In this document: positions 18,030-27,648 of the stretch, one piece after another
How positions within the stretch are numbered: position 1 is the first letter of the stretch
Layout of the letters: every line of letters starts with the position of its first letter
Assembly: GCA_044442745.1 (NCBI GenBank)
Contig: JBISJS010000001.1
Coordinates: 213,301 to 277,300, forward strand
From: Makana argininalis_A
GTDB taxonomy: Bacteria; Pseudomonadota; Gammaproteobacteria; Enterobacterales; Enterobacteriaceae
Reading direction: 5' to 3'
Length of the DNA stretch: 64,000 bases
The notes under the pieces: model-generated
Database searches by the model: none
What the model was told of the DNA's origin: nothing
What the model saw: only the letters and a program-made list of their open reading frames with translations
Position numbers and translations under genes: made by a program

Positions 18030-19316
18030 ATGAAAAAAAAAAATATAATAGAAGAATTATACAATAGAAATATGATTTATCAAATTACAAATAAAAATTA
18101 TATATCTAATATTTTAATAAAAAAAAAAATTAATTTATATTGTGGTTTTGATCCTACATCTGATAGTTTACATGTTGGACATTTAATAGTTTTATTATGT
18201 TTAAAACATTTTCAATTATCAGGACATCGTCCAATAATATTAATTGGTGGTTCTACTGTATTAATTGGTGATCCTAGTTTTAAAAATATAGAACGTAATT
18301 TTACCAATATTGAAAATATTGATCATTATGTTGAAAAAATTAAACTTCAAATATCTATGTTTTTAAATTTTAATTGTGGAAAAAATAGTGCTATTATATT
18401 AAATAATAAAGATTGGTTTAATAAAATTAAAATTATTGATTTCTTAAATAAAATAGGAAAACATTTTTCAGTTAATAAAATGATTACTAAAGAAATTATT
18501 AAAAATAGATTGATTAAAAAAAAACATGGAATTTCTTTTACTGAATTTTCTTATAATTTATTACAAAGTTATGATTTTTCATATCTTTATAAAAAATATA
18601 ATGTAAAATTACAAATCGGTGGAGCTGATCAATGGGGAAATATTACTTCTGGAATATTTTTAACTCATAAATTATATAATAAAAAAGTATATGGATTAAC
18701 TGTTCCAATTATAACTAATTCTAATGGAATAAAATTTGGTAAAACTTCCAAAGGAACAATTTGGTTAGATAAAAATAAAACTAGTCCATATAAATTTTAT
18801 CAATTTTGGATTAATATTCCCGATAGTGATATATTAATGTTTTTAAAAATTTTTAATTTAATTGATAATATTAAAATAAAAAAAATAGAAACAGATTATA
18901 AATTAAAAAGCAATTTTTATAATTATAAAAAACAAATATTAGCAGAAGAAATTACTAAAATTGTGCATGGAGAAATAGGATTAAAATCTGCAAAACGAAT
19001 AACATATAGTTTATTTAAAAATAAAGTTATAAACTTAACAGAAAAAGATTTTAAACAATTATATAAAGACGGTATGAACACTATAAATATTAAAAAAGAT
19101 TGTGATTTACAAGAAATTTTAAAAAATTCTAACTTGGCTAAATCTCGAAATCAAGCTAGAATTTTAATAACATCTAATGCAATATCAATAAATGGCAATA
19201 AACAAAATAATCCTGAATATATATTAAATAATAATGATAAAATTTATAGTAGATTTACTATTATTAAAAAAGGCAAAAAAAAACATTGTTTAATAAATTG
19301 GAAAAAAAAAATATAA
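18030..19316 (+). CDS. tyrS: Tyrosyl-tRNA synthetase
   Basis: Class I synthetase that charges tRNA-Tyr. The 428 residues (E. coli 424) show the HIGH-type motif HVGH in DPTSDSLHVGHLIVL, the tyrosine-binding QIGGADQWGNITSG segment, and KFGKTSKG as the KMSKS equivalent. A C-terminal S4-like RNA-binding domain (LAKSRNQARILI, about 355-410) is retained. Upstream lies the inverted repeat at 17968-18015. Confidence 0.97.
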   Translation: MKKKNIIEELYNRNMIYQITNKNYISNILIKKKINLYCGFDPTSDSLHVGHLIVLLCLKHFQLSGHRPIILIGGSTVLIGDPSFKNIERNFTNIENIDHYVEKIKLQISMFLNFNCGKNSAIILNNKDWFNKIKIIDFLNKIGKHFSVNKMITKEIIKNRLIKKKHGISFTEFSYNLLQSYDFSYLYKKYNVKLQIGGADQWGNITSGIFLTHKLYNKKVYGLTVPIITNSNGIKFGKTSKGTIWLDKNKTSPYKFYQFWINIPDSDILMFLKIFNLIDNIKIKKIETDYKLKSNFYNYKKQILAEEITKIVHGEIGLKSAKRITYSLFKNKVINLTEKDFKQLYKDGMNTINIKKDCDLQEILKNSNLAKSRNQARILITSNAISINGNKQNNPEYILNNNDKIYSRFTIIKKGKKKHCLINWKKKI

Positions 19317-19408
19317 TAAATTAAATTTATATACTATAATTTAATTTAAATTAGATAATTAATATTTATTTAGAAAATATATAATTTTTTAAAATTAAAG
19401 AGGATATT

Positions 19409-20032
19409 ATGACATTATATAATAATTTTAATAGTATTTTAAATGAAAAATATTTCTTACCAATCATTGTCGAAAATACATATAGAGGTGAACGTTTATA
19501 TGATATATTTTCTAAATTACTTAAAGAAAGAATAATCTTCATAACAGGTTATATAGAAGATTACATGGCAAATTTAATAGTAGCTCAAATAATATTTTTA
19601 GAATCTGAAGATCCATCAAAAGATATAAATTTATATATTAATTCTCCAGGTGGAATAATTACATCAGGTATGTCAATATATGATACAATGCAATTTGTAA
19701 AACCAGATATTAGTACTTTATGTATGGGTCAAGCTTCTTCTATGGGGGCTTTGTTATTAGCTAGCGGATGCAAAGGTAAAAGATTTTGTCTACCAAATTC
19801 TAGAATTATGATTCACCAACCATTAGGTGGATTTAAAGGTCAAGCTAGTGATATAGAAATTCATGCTAATGAAATTTTAAAAATAAAAAAAAAAATCAAT
19901 AAATTAATTTCTAAACATACAGGTCAAGATATTGAAAAAGTATATAAAGATACTGAAAGAGATTGTTTTTTATCTGCAAATAACGCAATTAAATATGGTT
20001 TAGTTGATTGTATTTTAAAAAAAAGAATTTAA
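19409..20032 (+). CDS. clpP: ATP-dependent Clp protease proteolytic subunit
   Basis: Serine protease that forms the double-heptamer chamber used by ClpX. The 207 residues match E. coli precursor length. The catalytic triad is intact: Ser111 in MGQASSMGALLLASG, His136 in MIHQPLGG and Asp about 185 in the TERDCFLSANNAI segment. AGAGGA lies eight bases before the ATG. It is followed 54 bases later by clpX. Confidence 0.98.
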   Translation: MTLYNNFNSILNEKYFLPIIVENTYRGERLYDIFSKLLKERIIFITGYIEDYMANLIVAQIIFLESEDPSKDINLYINSPGGIITSGMSIYDTMQFVKPDISTLCMGQASSMGALLLASGCKGKRFCLPNSRIMIHQPLGGFKGQASDIEIHANEILKIKKKINKLISKHTGQDIEKVYKDTERDCFLSANNAIKYGLVDCILKKRI

Positions 20033-20086
20033 AAAATAGATTTATATAAGAATAATATTAAAATTATATTTTAAATAGGTTAAATA

Positions 20087-21325
20087 ATGGTAGATAATAA
20101 CAAAAAAAAAAATTTACTTCATTGTTCTTTTTGCAATAAAAATCAAAAAGAAGTGTTTGAAATTATTTCAGGAAAATCATCTTGCATATGTAATAATTGT
20201 GTGTATTTATGCAACGAAATTATTGAAAAAAATATTAAAAAAAATAATGATCAAATTAATAATTTTAAAATTAAAAAACCTTATCAGATATATAATTATC
20301 TTAAAAAACATGTTATAGGTCAAAAAAAAGCTAAAAAAATACTTTCTGTTGCTATTTACAATCATTATAAATGCTTAAATAAAGATTATATTATAAATAA
20401 TAATAAAATTGAAAAAAGTAATGTTTTATTAATTGGTCCAACTGGTAGTGGAAAAACTCTTTTAATCGAAAAACTTGCTAATTTTCTAGATATTCCATTT
20501 TCTATATCTGATGCTACAACTCTTACTGAAGCTGGATATGTAGGTGATGATGTAGAAAGTATTTTAAATAAATTATTACAAAAATGTTCTTACGATATTA
20601 AAAAAGCAGAAAAGGGAATAATATATATTGATGAAATTGATAAAATTTCACGTAAATCTTTTAATCCATCTATTACTCGAGATGTTTCTGGAGAAGGTGT
20701 TCAACAATCATTATTAAAAATAATTGAAGGTACTATTTCTTCAGTTCCTATAAAAGGTGGTAGAAAACATCCTTTGCAAGAATATTTAAATATTGATACT
20801 TCTAAAATATTATTTATTTGTGGAGGTTCTTTTTCTGGAATTAATAAATTAATTGAAAATAGAATTGAAATTAATAAAGGCATTGGATTTAATTCAATAA
20901 TTAAAAATTCTTTAAATAATAATAAAAAGATCAAAAAAAAAACAAATATTAATTCAAAAGATTTAATTAAATTTGGTTTTATACCAGAATTAGTTGGACG
21001 TCTTCCAATAATTGTTCAATTAAACAAATTAAATGAAAAAGAATTAGTAAAAATTTTATATAAACCTAAAAATTCAATAATAAATCAATATAAAAATTTA
21101 TTTAAATTAGAAAATGTTAATTTAGAATTTCAATACGAATCTTTAATATATATTGCAAAACAAACTATTAAAAAAAAAACTGGTGCAAGAGGCTTGAGAT
21201 CTATTTTAGAAAATATGTTACTAAAAACAATGTTCAAAATTCCTTCTAAAAAATACATTAAAAAAATATTAATAGAAGAAAATATTTTTTTAAATAAATC
21301 TAAACCTATTATTATTTATAAATAA
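20087..21325 (+). CDS. clpX: ATP-dependent Clp protease ATP-binding subunit ClpX
   Basis: AAA+ unfoldase that feeds substrates to ClpP. The N-terminal zinc domain has four Cys (CSFCNKN, then CICNNC), followed by Walker A GPTGSGKT near residue 118, the pore motif GYVGDDVE, Walker B IIYIDEIDKI, and the ClpP-docking loop (IGF in NKGIGFNS). The 412 residues compare with 424 in E. coli. A preceding sequence TAGGTTAA acts as a weak ribosome site. It probably shares a transcript with clpP. Confidence 0.98.
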   Translation: MVDNNKKKNLLHCSFCNKNQKEVFEIISGKSSCICNNCVYLCNEIIEKNIKKNNDQINNFKIKKPYQIYNYLKKHVIGQKKAKKILSVAIYNHYKCLNKDYIINNNKIEKSNVLLIGPTGSGKTLLIEKLANFLDIPFSISDATTLTEAGYVGDDVESILNKLLQKCSYDIKKAEKGIIYIDEIDKISRKSFNPSITRDVSGEGVQQSLLKIIEGTISSVPIKGGRKHPLQEYLNIDTSKILFICGGSFSGINKLIENRIEINKGIGFNSIIKNSLNNNKKIKKKTNINSKDLIKFGFIPELVGRLPIIVQLNKLNEKELVKILYKPKNSIINQYKNLFKLENVNLEFQYESLIYIAKQTIKKKTGARGLRSILENMLLKTMFKIPSKKYIKKILIEENIFLNKSKPIIIYK

Positions 21326-21449
21326 AAATGAAAATATAAATTAATTTAATTAATAAGAATTAAATTTATACATTAATGTTTTAAATTTACAAATAATACA
21401 TTTTAATTAATTTTAAATTTAAACTTAGTTAAATTTAAGAGATAAATAT

Positions 21450-23816
21450 ATGAATTCAAATTTTAAAAATAATAATCGTATATTAGTTCCTGTATTAACA
21501 CTTCGTGATGTTGTAGTTTATCCGTATATGATAATTCCTTTATTTGTAGGTAGAGAAAAATCAATTCAATGTTTAGAAAAAGCAATAAAATTAGATAAAA
21601 AAATAATAATAGTAACTCAAAAAGAATCTTCTAAAGATAATCCTGATATAAATGATATTTATCATGTAGGTACATTATCATCTATATTGCAAATTATTAA
21701 ACTTCCAGATGGTACTATAAAAGTATTGATTGAAGGTTTAAAAAAAATAAAAATAAAATTATTAATAGATAATGTTAACTATTTTTCAGCTGAAATATAT
21801 AATATTAAAAATAAAAAATTAGATTTAAATATAAAAGATATTTTAATTAAAACTTTATTAAGTAATTTTAAATTTTATGTTAATTTAAATAAAAAAATAC
21901 CTAAAGAAATAATTCATTCCTTAAATTCTATTAACGATATTTATAGATTAGTTGATACTATCGCTTCCCATATGCCTTTAAAAGTACCTGATAAACAATT
22001 AATTTTAGAAATCAATGATACTAAAGAACAAATAGAATATCTTATTAAAATGATTACATTAGAAATTGATTTATTAAAAATAGAAAAAAAAATAAGAAAC
22101 AGAGTTAGAAATCAAATGGAAAAAAGTCAAAGAGAATATTATTTAAATGAACAAATAAAAGCTATTCAAAAAGAAATAGGTTACATAGATGAAATAAAAG
22201 ACGAAAATGAAATATTAAAAGAAAAAATAGAAAAAACTAATATGTCTAAAGAAGCAAAAGAAAAAGTTAAATCAGAATTTAATAAATTAAAAATGATGTC
22301 ATCAATGTCAGCTGAAGCTACTGTTGTAAGAAGTTATATAGAATGTATATTATCTGTTCCTTGGAATATTAAAAGTAAAATTAAAAAAAATATTAAACAC
22401 GCTAAAAATATTTTAGAAAAAGATCATTTTGGATTAAATAATGTAAAAGAAAGAATTTTAGAATATTTATCAGTTCAAAGTAGAAAAAATACAACCAAAG
22501 GTCCAATTATCTGTTTAGTAGGACCACCTGGTGTAGGTAAAACTTCACTTGGAAAGTCTATAGCCAAAGCAACTGGACGTAAATATATAAGAATATCTTT
22601 AGGTGGTGTTCGTGATGAAGCCGAAATTCGAGGACATCGTCGTACTTATATAGGATCCATGCCAGGTAAAATAATTCAAAAAATGTCTAAAATAGGAGTT
22701 AAAAATCCTCTTTTTTTATTAGATGAAATTGATAAAGTATCTTTTGATACAAGAGGTGATCCATCATCTGCTTTGCTTGAAGTTTTAGATCCAGAGCAAA
22801 ATATTGCATTTAATGATAATTATTTAGAAATAGATTATGATCTTTCTGATGTTATGTTTATAGCTACTTCTAATTCTTTGAATATATCATCACCTTTGCT
22901 TGATAGATTGGAAATAATAAAAATTTCAGGATACACTGAAGATGAAAAAATTAATATCGCTGTTAATTATTTAATTCCAAAACAAAAAAAAAGAAATGCT
23001 GTTAAAAAAAATGAATTATTAATAGAAAAAAAAAGTATAATTAATATAGTTAGATATTATACCAGAGAATCTGGTGTTAGAAATTTAGAAAGAGCAATAT
23101 CTAAAATATGTCGTAAAACAGTAAAAAAAATAATAACTAATAAAAAAATTAAATTTATTAATATTAATAAAAAAAATTTAAAAAAATTTTTAGGTATTAA
23201 AAAATTTAATTATGGATATGCACAAAAAAAAAATATAATAGGTCAAGTAACAGGATTAGCATGGACAGATTCTGGTGGTGATCTTTTAACAATAGAAACC
23301 GCATGTGTGCCTGGAAATGGAAAATTAATTTATACAGGTTCTCTAGGTAAAGTTATGAAAGAATCAATTCAAGCAGCTATTACAGTAGTAAAATCAATTT
23401 TATTTAAAATTGGAATTGGTAATTATTTATATGATAATCAAGATATACATATTCATGTACCTGAAGGTTCTACTCCAAAAGATGGACCCAGTGCTGGTAT
23501 TGCTATATGTAGTTCTATATTTTCTTGTATTTCACAAAATCCAATAAAATCATATATCGCTATGACAGGAGAAATTACTTTAAGAGGTACAATATTACCT
23601 ATAGGTGGATTAAAAGAAAAACTTTTAGCTGCTCATAGAGGTGGAATTAAAAAAGTTTTAATACCTTATAAAAATAAAAAAGATTTAGAAAATATTCCTA
23701 TTAATATTTTAAAAGTTTTAAACATTAAAATGGTTAGTAAAATAGAAGAAGTTCTTACTATTTCTTTAAAAAAAGATCCTTTTAAAACTAAAAAAATAGA
23801 AGATATGTTAATTTAA
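21450..23816 (+). CDS. lon: ATP-dependent protease Lon
   Basis: Hexameric AAA+ protease that degrades misfolded and short-lived proteins. The 788 residues (E. coli 784) keep the N-terminal substrate domain, Walker A GPPGVGKTS near residue 357, Walker B PLFLLDEIDKV, and the protease dyad: Ser in DGPSAGIA and Lys in GGLKEKLLAAHRGG. hupB and ppiD, the usual next genes, are replaced by crtY. Keeping both ClpXP and Lon suggests a strong need for protein quality control, fitting a proteome eroded by A/T drift. Confidence 0.98.
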   Translation: MNSNFKNNNRILVPVLTLRDVVVYPYMIIPLFVGREKSIQCLEKAIKLDKKIIIVTQKESSKDNPDINDIYHVGTLSSILQIIKLPDGTIKVLIEGLKKIKIKLLIDNVNYFSAEIYNIKNKKLDLNIKDILIKTLLSNFKFYVNLNKKIPKEIIHSLNSINDIYRLVDTIASHMPLKVPDKQLILEINDTKEQIEYLIKMITLEIDLLKIEKKIRNRVRNQMEKSQREYYLNEQIKAIQKEIGYIDEIKDENEILKEKIEKTNMSKEAKEKVKSEFNKLKMMSSMSAEATVVRSYIECILSVPWNIKSKIKKNIKHAKNILEKDHFGLNNVKERILEYLSVQSRKNTTKGPIICLVGPPGVGKTSLGKSIAKATGRKYIRISLGGVRDEAEIRGHRRTYIGSMPGKIIQKMSKIGVKNPLFLLDEIDKVSFDTRGDPSSALLEVLDPEQNIAFNDNYLEIDYDLSDVMFIATSNSLNISSPLLDRLEIIKISGYTEDEKINIAVNYLIPKQKKRNAVKKNELLIEKKSIINIVRYYTRESGVRNLERAISKICRKTVKKIITNKKIKFININKKNLKKFLGIKKFNYGYAQKKNIIGQVTGLAWTDSGGDLLTIETACVPGNGKLIYTGSLGKVMKESIQAAITVVKSILFKIGIGNYLYDNQDIHIHVPEGSTPKDGPSAGIAICSSIFSCISQNPIKSYIAMTGEITLRGTILPIGGLKEKLLAAHRGGIKKVLIPYKNKKDLENIPINILKVLNIKMVSKIEEVLTISLKKDPFKTKKIEDMLI

Positions 23817-24187
23817 TTAATAAATAAAAAATTTTTAAAAATAATTAAATATTATAAAAATTAAACAAATTATTTAATATATTTTAATTTATTAATAAAG
23901 TAGTATTAATACTATATATCTAATATATATATTATAATCTAATATAGAATTTATATTCATTGTTAATATACTTAATTAATAAATATTAATTTTTATTAAA
24001 ATTAATATCAGCAGCACTATTAAATTTAGATAATTTATTTTACTAAAAACTAAATAATTTAATGCTGCTGTATTTTATTTATTAAAATTAAGAAATTATA
24101 AAATATATTAATTATTCTAACTACACTTTTTTGAAAATATTAAATTTCTAAAAAAAATAAAAATATATTTTTATTTTTTTAATATAT
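23817..24187. other. Spacer lon-crtY with two stem-loops
   Basis: These 371 bases without a gene contain a large imperfect stem-loop whose base is the 8-bp G/C-containing arm CAGCAGCA (24009-24016) with TGCTGCTG (24063-24070), listed separately, and a perfect A/T palindrome at 24151-24180 right in front of the crtY start. No ORF or remnant of hupB is recognisable, and no Shine-Dalgarno is seen before crtY. Confidence 0.6.
24009..24080 (+). terminator. GC-based stem-loop after lon
   Basis: CAGCAGCA at 24009-24016 pairs with TGCTGCTG at 24063-24070; the arms continue inwards as an imperfect A/T stem of about 20 bp. A T-rich stretch (TATTTTATTT) follows. It is the most G/C-rich hairpin in this part of the window and may terminate lon transcription. 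A regulatory RNA element is an alternative. Confidence 0.45.
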
Positions 24188-25300
24188 ATGAAATCTTATT
24201 TCAATATAATACTTATTGGTTTAGGTTTATCAAATGGACTTATTGCAATTCGTTTAAAACAACATTTTCCAGATTTAAATATTTTATTAATTGATAAAAA
24301 TTTAAATATAAATTCCAATAAAACTTGGTCTGTTTATTTTAATAATAAACTTTTAATTAAAAATAACTGGTTGTTTCCAATAATAGATTATTTTTGGCCT
24401 AAATATATTATAAATTTTAAAAAATATAGGAGATTAATCAATAAAGAATATTTAACTATTACTTCAAATAAATTTTATAAATTTATAAAAAAAAATTTCA
24501 AAAAAAAACTAATAATTCAATATGTTGTAAGTATTTTAAGTGATCATTCTTTAAAATTAAATAATAATGTAATAATAAATTCAGATATAATAATAGATGG
24601 ACGTGGTTATAAAAAAAATAAAAATAAAAAATGTTATTTTCAATATTTTTTTGGTCAAGAATTTAAAATTCATAATTATGATAATATTAAAAATCCAATT
24701 ATTATGGATGATATTTTAAATCAAAAATATGGATATAGATTTTTATATATTTTACCAATTTCTAAATATTATATATTGATTGAAGATACAATTTACTTAA
24801 AAAATTTTAATTTAAAAATTAAAATTTATAATAATAATATATTAAAATATTTAAAAAAAAATAAATTTTATATTAAAAATATTATAAGAGAAGAAAAAGG
24901 AATAATTCCTATTTATTTATATAATAATAAGAATTATTATATTAAAAATATAAAAATTCCTTGTAGTGGATTAAGGGCAGGATTATTAAATAATACTACA
25001 GGATATTCTTTTCAATATTCTGTTTTTTTAGCGGATAAATTAAGTAAAATTAATAATTTTACATCTTTTAACTTAAATAAATTAATTATTAAGATTTCAT
25101 ATATTATATGGAATAAAAATATTTTTTTAAGAGTATTAAATACTATATTTTTAATTAATAATTTTACTTATAAAAAAAAAAAAATAATTCAAAATTTTTA
25201 TACATTATCTGATAATATAATAAATAAATTTTATTTATGTAAATTACATTTATTACAAAAAATTAAAATTATATATATTAATATTAAAAATTTATTTTAA
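24188..25300 (+). CDS. crtY: Lycopene beta-cyclase (CrtY family)
   Basis: Flavoprotein that closes the beta-ionone rings of lycopene to give gamma- and beta-carotene at the membrane. The 370 residues align with Pantoea/Erwinia CrtY (about 382) from end to end: dinucleotide-binding IGLGLSNGLIAIRL near residue 10, IIDGRGY, FQYFFGQEF, the acidic IEDT site, SGLRAGLLNNTTGYS and a C-terminal LRVLNT segment. It is a single gene between lon and lipA; no crtE, crtI, crtB, crtX or crtZ is in the window. Codon use is as A/T-rich as the neighbours, so it is not a recent arrival, and the frame is intact. No Shine-Dalgarno is seen; the start is the ATG after a 30-bp palindrome. Confidence 0.93.
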   Translation: MKSYFNIILIGLGLSNGLIAIRLKQHFPDLNILLIDKNLNINSNKTWSVYFNNKLLIKNNWLFPIIDYFWPKYIINFKKYRRLINKEYLTITSNKFYKFIKKNFKKKLIIQYVVSILSDHSLKLNNNVIINSDIIIDGRGYKKNKNKKCYFQYFFGQEFKIHNYDNIKNPIIMDDILNQKYGYRFLYILPISKYYILIEDTIYLKNFNLKIKIYNNNILKYLKKNKFYIKNIIREEKGIIPIYLYNNKNYYIKNIKIPCSGLRAGLLNNTTGYSFQYSVFLADKLSKINNFTSFNLNKLIIKISYIIWNKNIFLRVLNTIFLINNFTYKKKKIIQNFYTLSDNIINKFYLCKLHLLQKIKIIYINIKNLF

Positions 25301-25336
25301 ATATTAATATATATAATATATGTTTTTTAAAACAAA

Positions 25337-26287
25337 TTAATATATTAGATTTTTAGATTGTAAATCTGCATGATATGATGAGCGTACAAATGGTCCACAA
25401 TAAACATGATTAAAACCCATTTTTAATGCTTCATTTTTTATATATTCAAATTCTTCTAAACTTACATATCTTTTAACAGGTAAATGATAAGATGTAGGTT
25501 GCAAATATTGACCAATTGTTATCATATTAACACCACAATTTATTAGATCCTGCATTACTTTAAAAATTTCTTTTTTTTTTTCACCTAAACCAATCATTAA
25601 ACCTGATTTAGTTTTTATTTTAGGATTAAAAAATTTAAATTTTTCTAATAAATTAAGAGATTTAAAATAATTTGCACCTGGTCTAATTTTTTTATAAAGT
25701 CTAGGTACATTTTCTATATTATGATTAAATATGTCTGGAACATGTAAATTTATAGTATTTAAAGCTAAATTCATACAATTTTTAAAATCAGGTACTAATA
25801 TTTCAATTTTAATTTTATTATTTTTTTTTCTAATAACCTCAATACATTTAGCAAAATGTTTTGATCCTCCATCTTTAAGATCATCACGATTAACAGAAGT
25901 AATTACAACATATTTTAGTTTAATTTCATTAATAGCGTTTGAAATATTCAGGGGTTCTTTATAATTTTTATCAATTGGTCGTCCATGATTTACATTACAA
26001 AAAGGACAATTTCTAGTACATAAATTACCTAAAATCATAAAAGATACTGTTCCAGAATTAAAACATTCATTTAAATTTGGACATGATGCTTCTTTACATA
26101 CAGAATTTAAATTATTTTTAGTAATAATTTTTTTAATTTTATTTATTAATATATTATTAATTGGTAATTTATTTTTAATCCAATAAGGTTTTTGTATTTT
26201 TTTAATTTTATTTTTAATATTTATTATTTGTATTATTTTTGATGATTTTTTTTTTTTATTATTATTTAAATATATTTTTTTAATCAT
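25337..26287 (-). CDS. lipA: Lipoyl synthase
   Basis: Radical-SAM enzyme that inserts two sulfurs into protein-bound octanoyl groups. The auxiliary cluster Cys set is in SVCKEASCPNLNEC, the radical-SAM motif is CTRNCPFC, and the C-terminal SSYHAD Ser ligand is kept. The 316 residues compare with 321 in E. coli; only the Lys/Asn-rich first 35 residues diverge. It lies 58 bases after lipB on the same strand. It needs the SUF system and a reductant such as flavodoxin, both encoded in this window. Confidence 0.97.
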   Translation of the reverse strand: MIKKIYLNNNKKKKSSKIIQIINIKNKIKKIQKPYWIKNKLPINNILINKIKKIITKNNLNSVCKEASCPNLNECFNSGTVSFMILGNLCTRNCPFCNVNHGRPIDKNYKEPLNISNAINEIKLKYVVITSVNRDDLKDGGSKHFAKCIEVIRKKNNKIKIEILVPDFKNCMNLALNTINLHVPDIFNHNIENVPRLYKKIRPGANYFKSLNLLEKFKFFNPKIKTKSGLMIGLGEKKKEIFKVMQDLINCGVNMITIGQYLQPTSYHLPVKRYVSLEEFEYIKNEALKMGFNHVYCGPFVRSSYHADLQSKNLIY

Positions 26288-26345
26288 ATTAATTTCAATT
26301 CCATAAATTAAATATAAAATTGTTTTTAATAATATTTAAAATAAA

Positions 26346-26984
26346 TTATTTTAAGTTAAATTTATAATTTTTAATTTTTAAAAATTTAATACATTCTAAA
26401 ATTAAAATTTTTAATACATTTAAAATTTTAATTTTAGGACAAAGATCACTTATTTGTGTCATTTTTATATTTTCATATCCACATGGTTTTATATATAAAA
26501 AAGGTGACATATCCATCTTAATATTAAAAGATAGTCCATAAAGAGAACAACCTTTGATAATACTAATACCGATAGAACAAATTTTATAAAATCTAATATA
26601 TATACCAGGTGAATTTTTAATAGAATGTGAAAAAATATTAAATTTATATAAAGTAGAAATAATTATTTTTTCAAATACAATAATTAAATCGAAAATTTTT
26701 AATTTTTTTTTTTTAAGATTTAATAAAAAATATATTAATTGTTGCCCTGGTCCATGAAATGTAATTTTTCCACCTCTACTACTATTATTTAAAGGTATTG
26801 TGCTGTTTTTAATAAAATTTATATTTTTAACTATTTTGCCTTTTGTAAAATTTTTGAAATGTTGAGATAACCATATTTCGTCATAACTATGTTTGTTACG
26901 ATTTTTACTAAATTCTTTCATTTTTTTTGTAATTTTTTTATAATTTTGTAAATTTAATTGACGAAAAATTAAAATATTTGACAA
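26346..26984 (-). CDS. lipB: Octanoyl-ACP:protein N-octanoyltransferase
   Basis: Moves octanoyl groups from acyl carrier protein to lipoate-dependent enzymes. The 212 residues (E. coli 213) keep SSRGGKITFHGPGQ, the catalytic Lys in YKICSIGI and the catalytic Cys in IKPCGYENIKMTQ. The N-terminal half is divergent. It forms the lipB-lipA pair and depends on the fatty-acid genes at 40618-42591 for its substrate. AAAGAGA lies upstream of the ATG. Confidence 0.96.
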   Translation of the reverse strand: MSNILIFRQLNLQNYKKITKKMKEFSKNRNKHSYDEIWLSQHFKNFTKGKIVKNINFIKNSTIPLNNSSRGGKITFHGPGQQLIYFLLNLKKKKLKIFDLIIVFEKIIISTLYKFNIFSHSIKNSPGIYIRFYKICSIGISIIKGCSLYGLSFNIKMDMSPFLYIKPCGYENIKMTQISDLCPKIKILNVLKILILECIKFLKIKNYKFNLK

Positions 26985-27031
26985 TATGTATCTCTTTATT
27001 TATAAATATTTTTAAAATTAATAAATAATTG

Positions 27032-27121
27032 AGGAGGAGGTGGGATTCGAACCCACGAAAGATAATTATAATCTTTGCCAGTTTTCAAAACTGGTGCTTT
27101 AAACCTCTTAGCTACTCCTCC
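27032..27121 (-). tRNA. tRNA-Ser (UGA)
   Basis: Class II tRNA with a long variable arm on the minus strand. The acceptor GGAGGAG pairs with CUCCUCC, the anticodon loop is UUUGAAA (UGA), and the variable stem uses AAAGAU/AUCUUU. The discriminator base reads U rather than the usual G of tRNA-Ser. CCA is not encoded. Confidence 0.93.
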
Positions 27122-27426
27122 AATGTTAAAAAATTTAAACAAAAATATTTTTATTATTTTTAATTTTTAAAAATTATATTAAAAATAATATATTTATTCT
27201 ATATATATTTAACTAAATTAAAATTTAGTTAAATAATTAATAATTAATCAATCATTTAAATTGCATTTAATTTAAAATTCAATATATATATTTAATATAT
27301 TAATTATAATATAATATTTATTATATAAAGAAAAATTATTTTAATTAAAATAATATTAATTTATAATTAATATTTATTTTAAAAATAATTTTAATTTAAA
27401 AAATTAAATGTTATTATTTTAAATAT
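27122..27426. other. Divergent spacer tRNA-Ser/tRNA-Val
   Basis: This 305-base A/T stretch without a gene holds several perfect A/T inverted repeats, including a 14-bp pair at 27206-27219/27222-27235 with a two-base centre and a 20-bp palindrome further right. Such lengths are near what chance gives in two-letter DNA. Promoters for both tRNAs must lie here but cannot be assigned with confidence. Confidence 0.5.
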
Positions 27427-27501
27427 GCGTTCTTAGCTCAGATAGGTTAGAGTATCATCTTGACATGATGAGGGTCAATGGTTCAAATCCATTAGAACGC
27501 A
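27427..27501 (+). tRNA. tRNA-Val (GAC)
   Basis: Cloverleaf on the plus strand: acceptor GCGUUCU with AGAACGC, anticodon loop UUGACAU (GAC), T-loop UUCAAAU, discriminator A. It matches E. coli valV/valW. GAC decodes GUU/GUC; a UAC-anticodon Val tRNA must be elsewhere. Confidence 0.95.
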
Positions 27502-27648
27502 TTTTATATTTAAAAGATTTATTTATATTATTTTAATAAAATTTTTAAAATTATATATTTTAAAAAATTTTATATAAAATTATTTTTTAAATTTCTTAAT
27601 TTAGAAAAAATATATTAATAATAAATAACATATATACTAATTAAATTT

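Noticed and set aside
27302..27426. Consensus promoters in A/T spacers, for example before tRNA-Val
   Set aside because: TATAAT-like and TTGANA-like words occur everywhere at this composition, so single sites cannot be supported.
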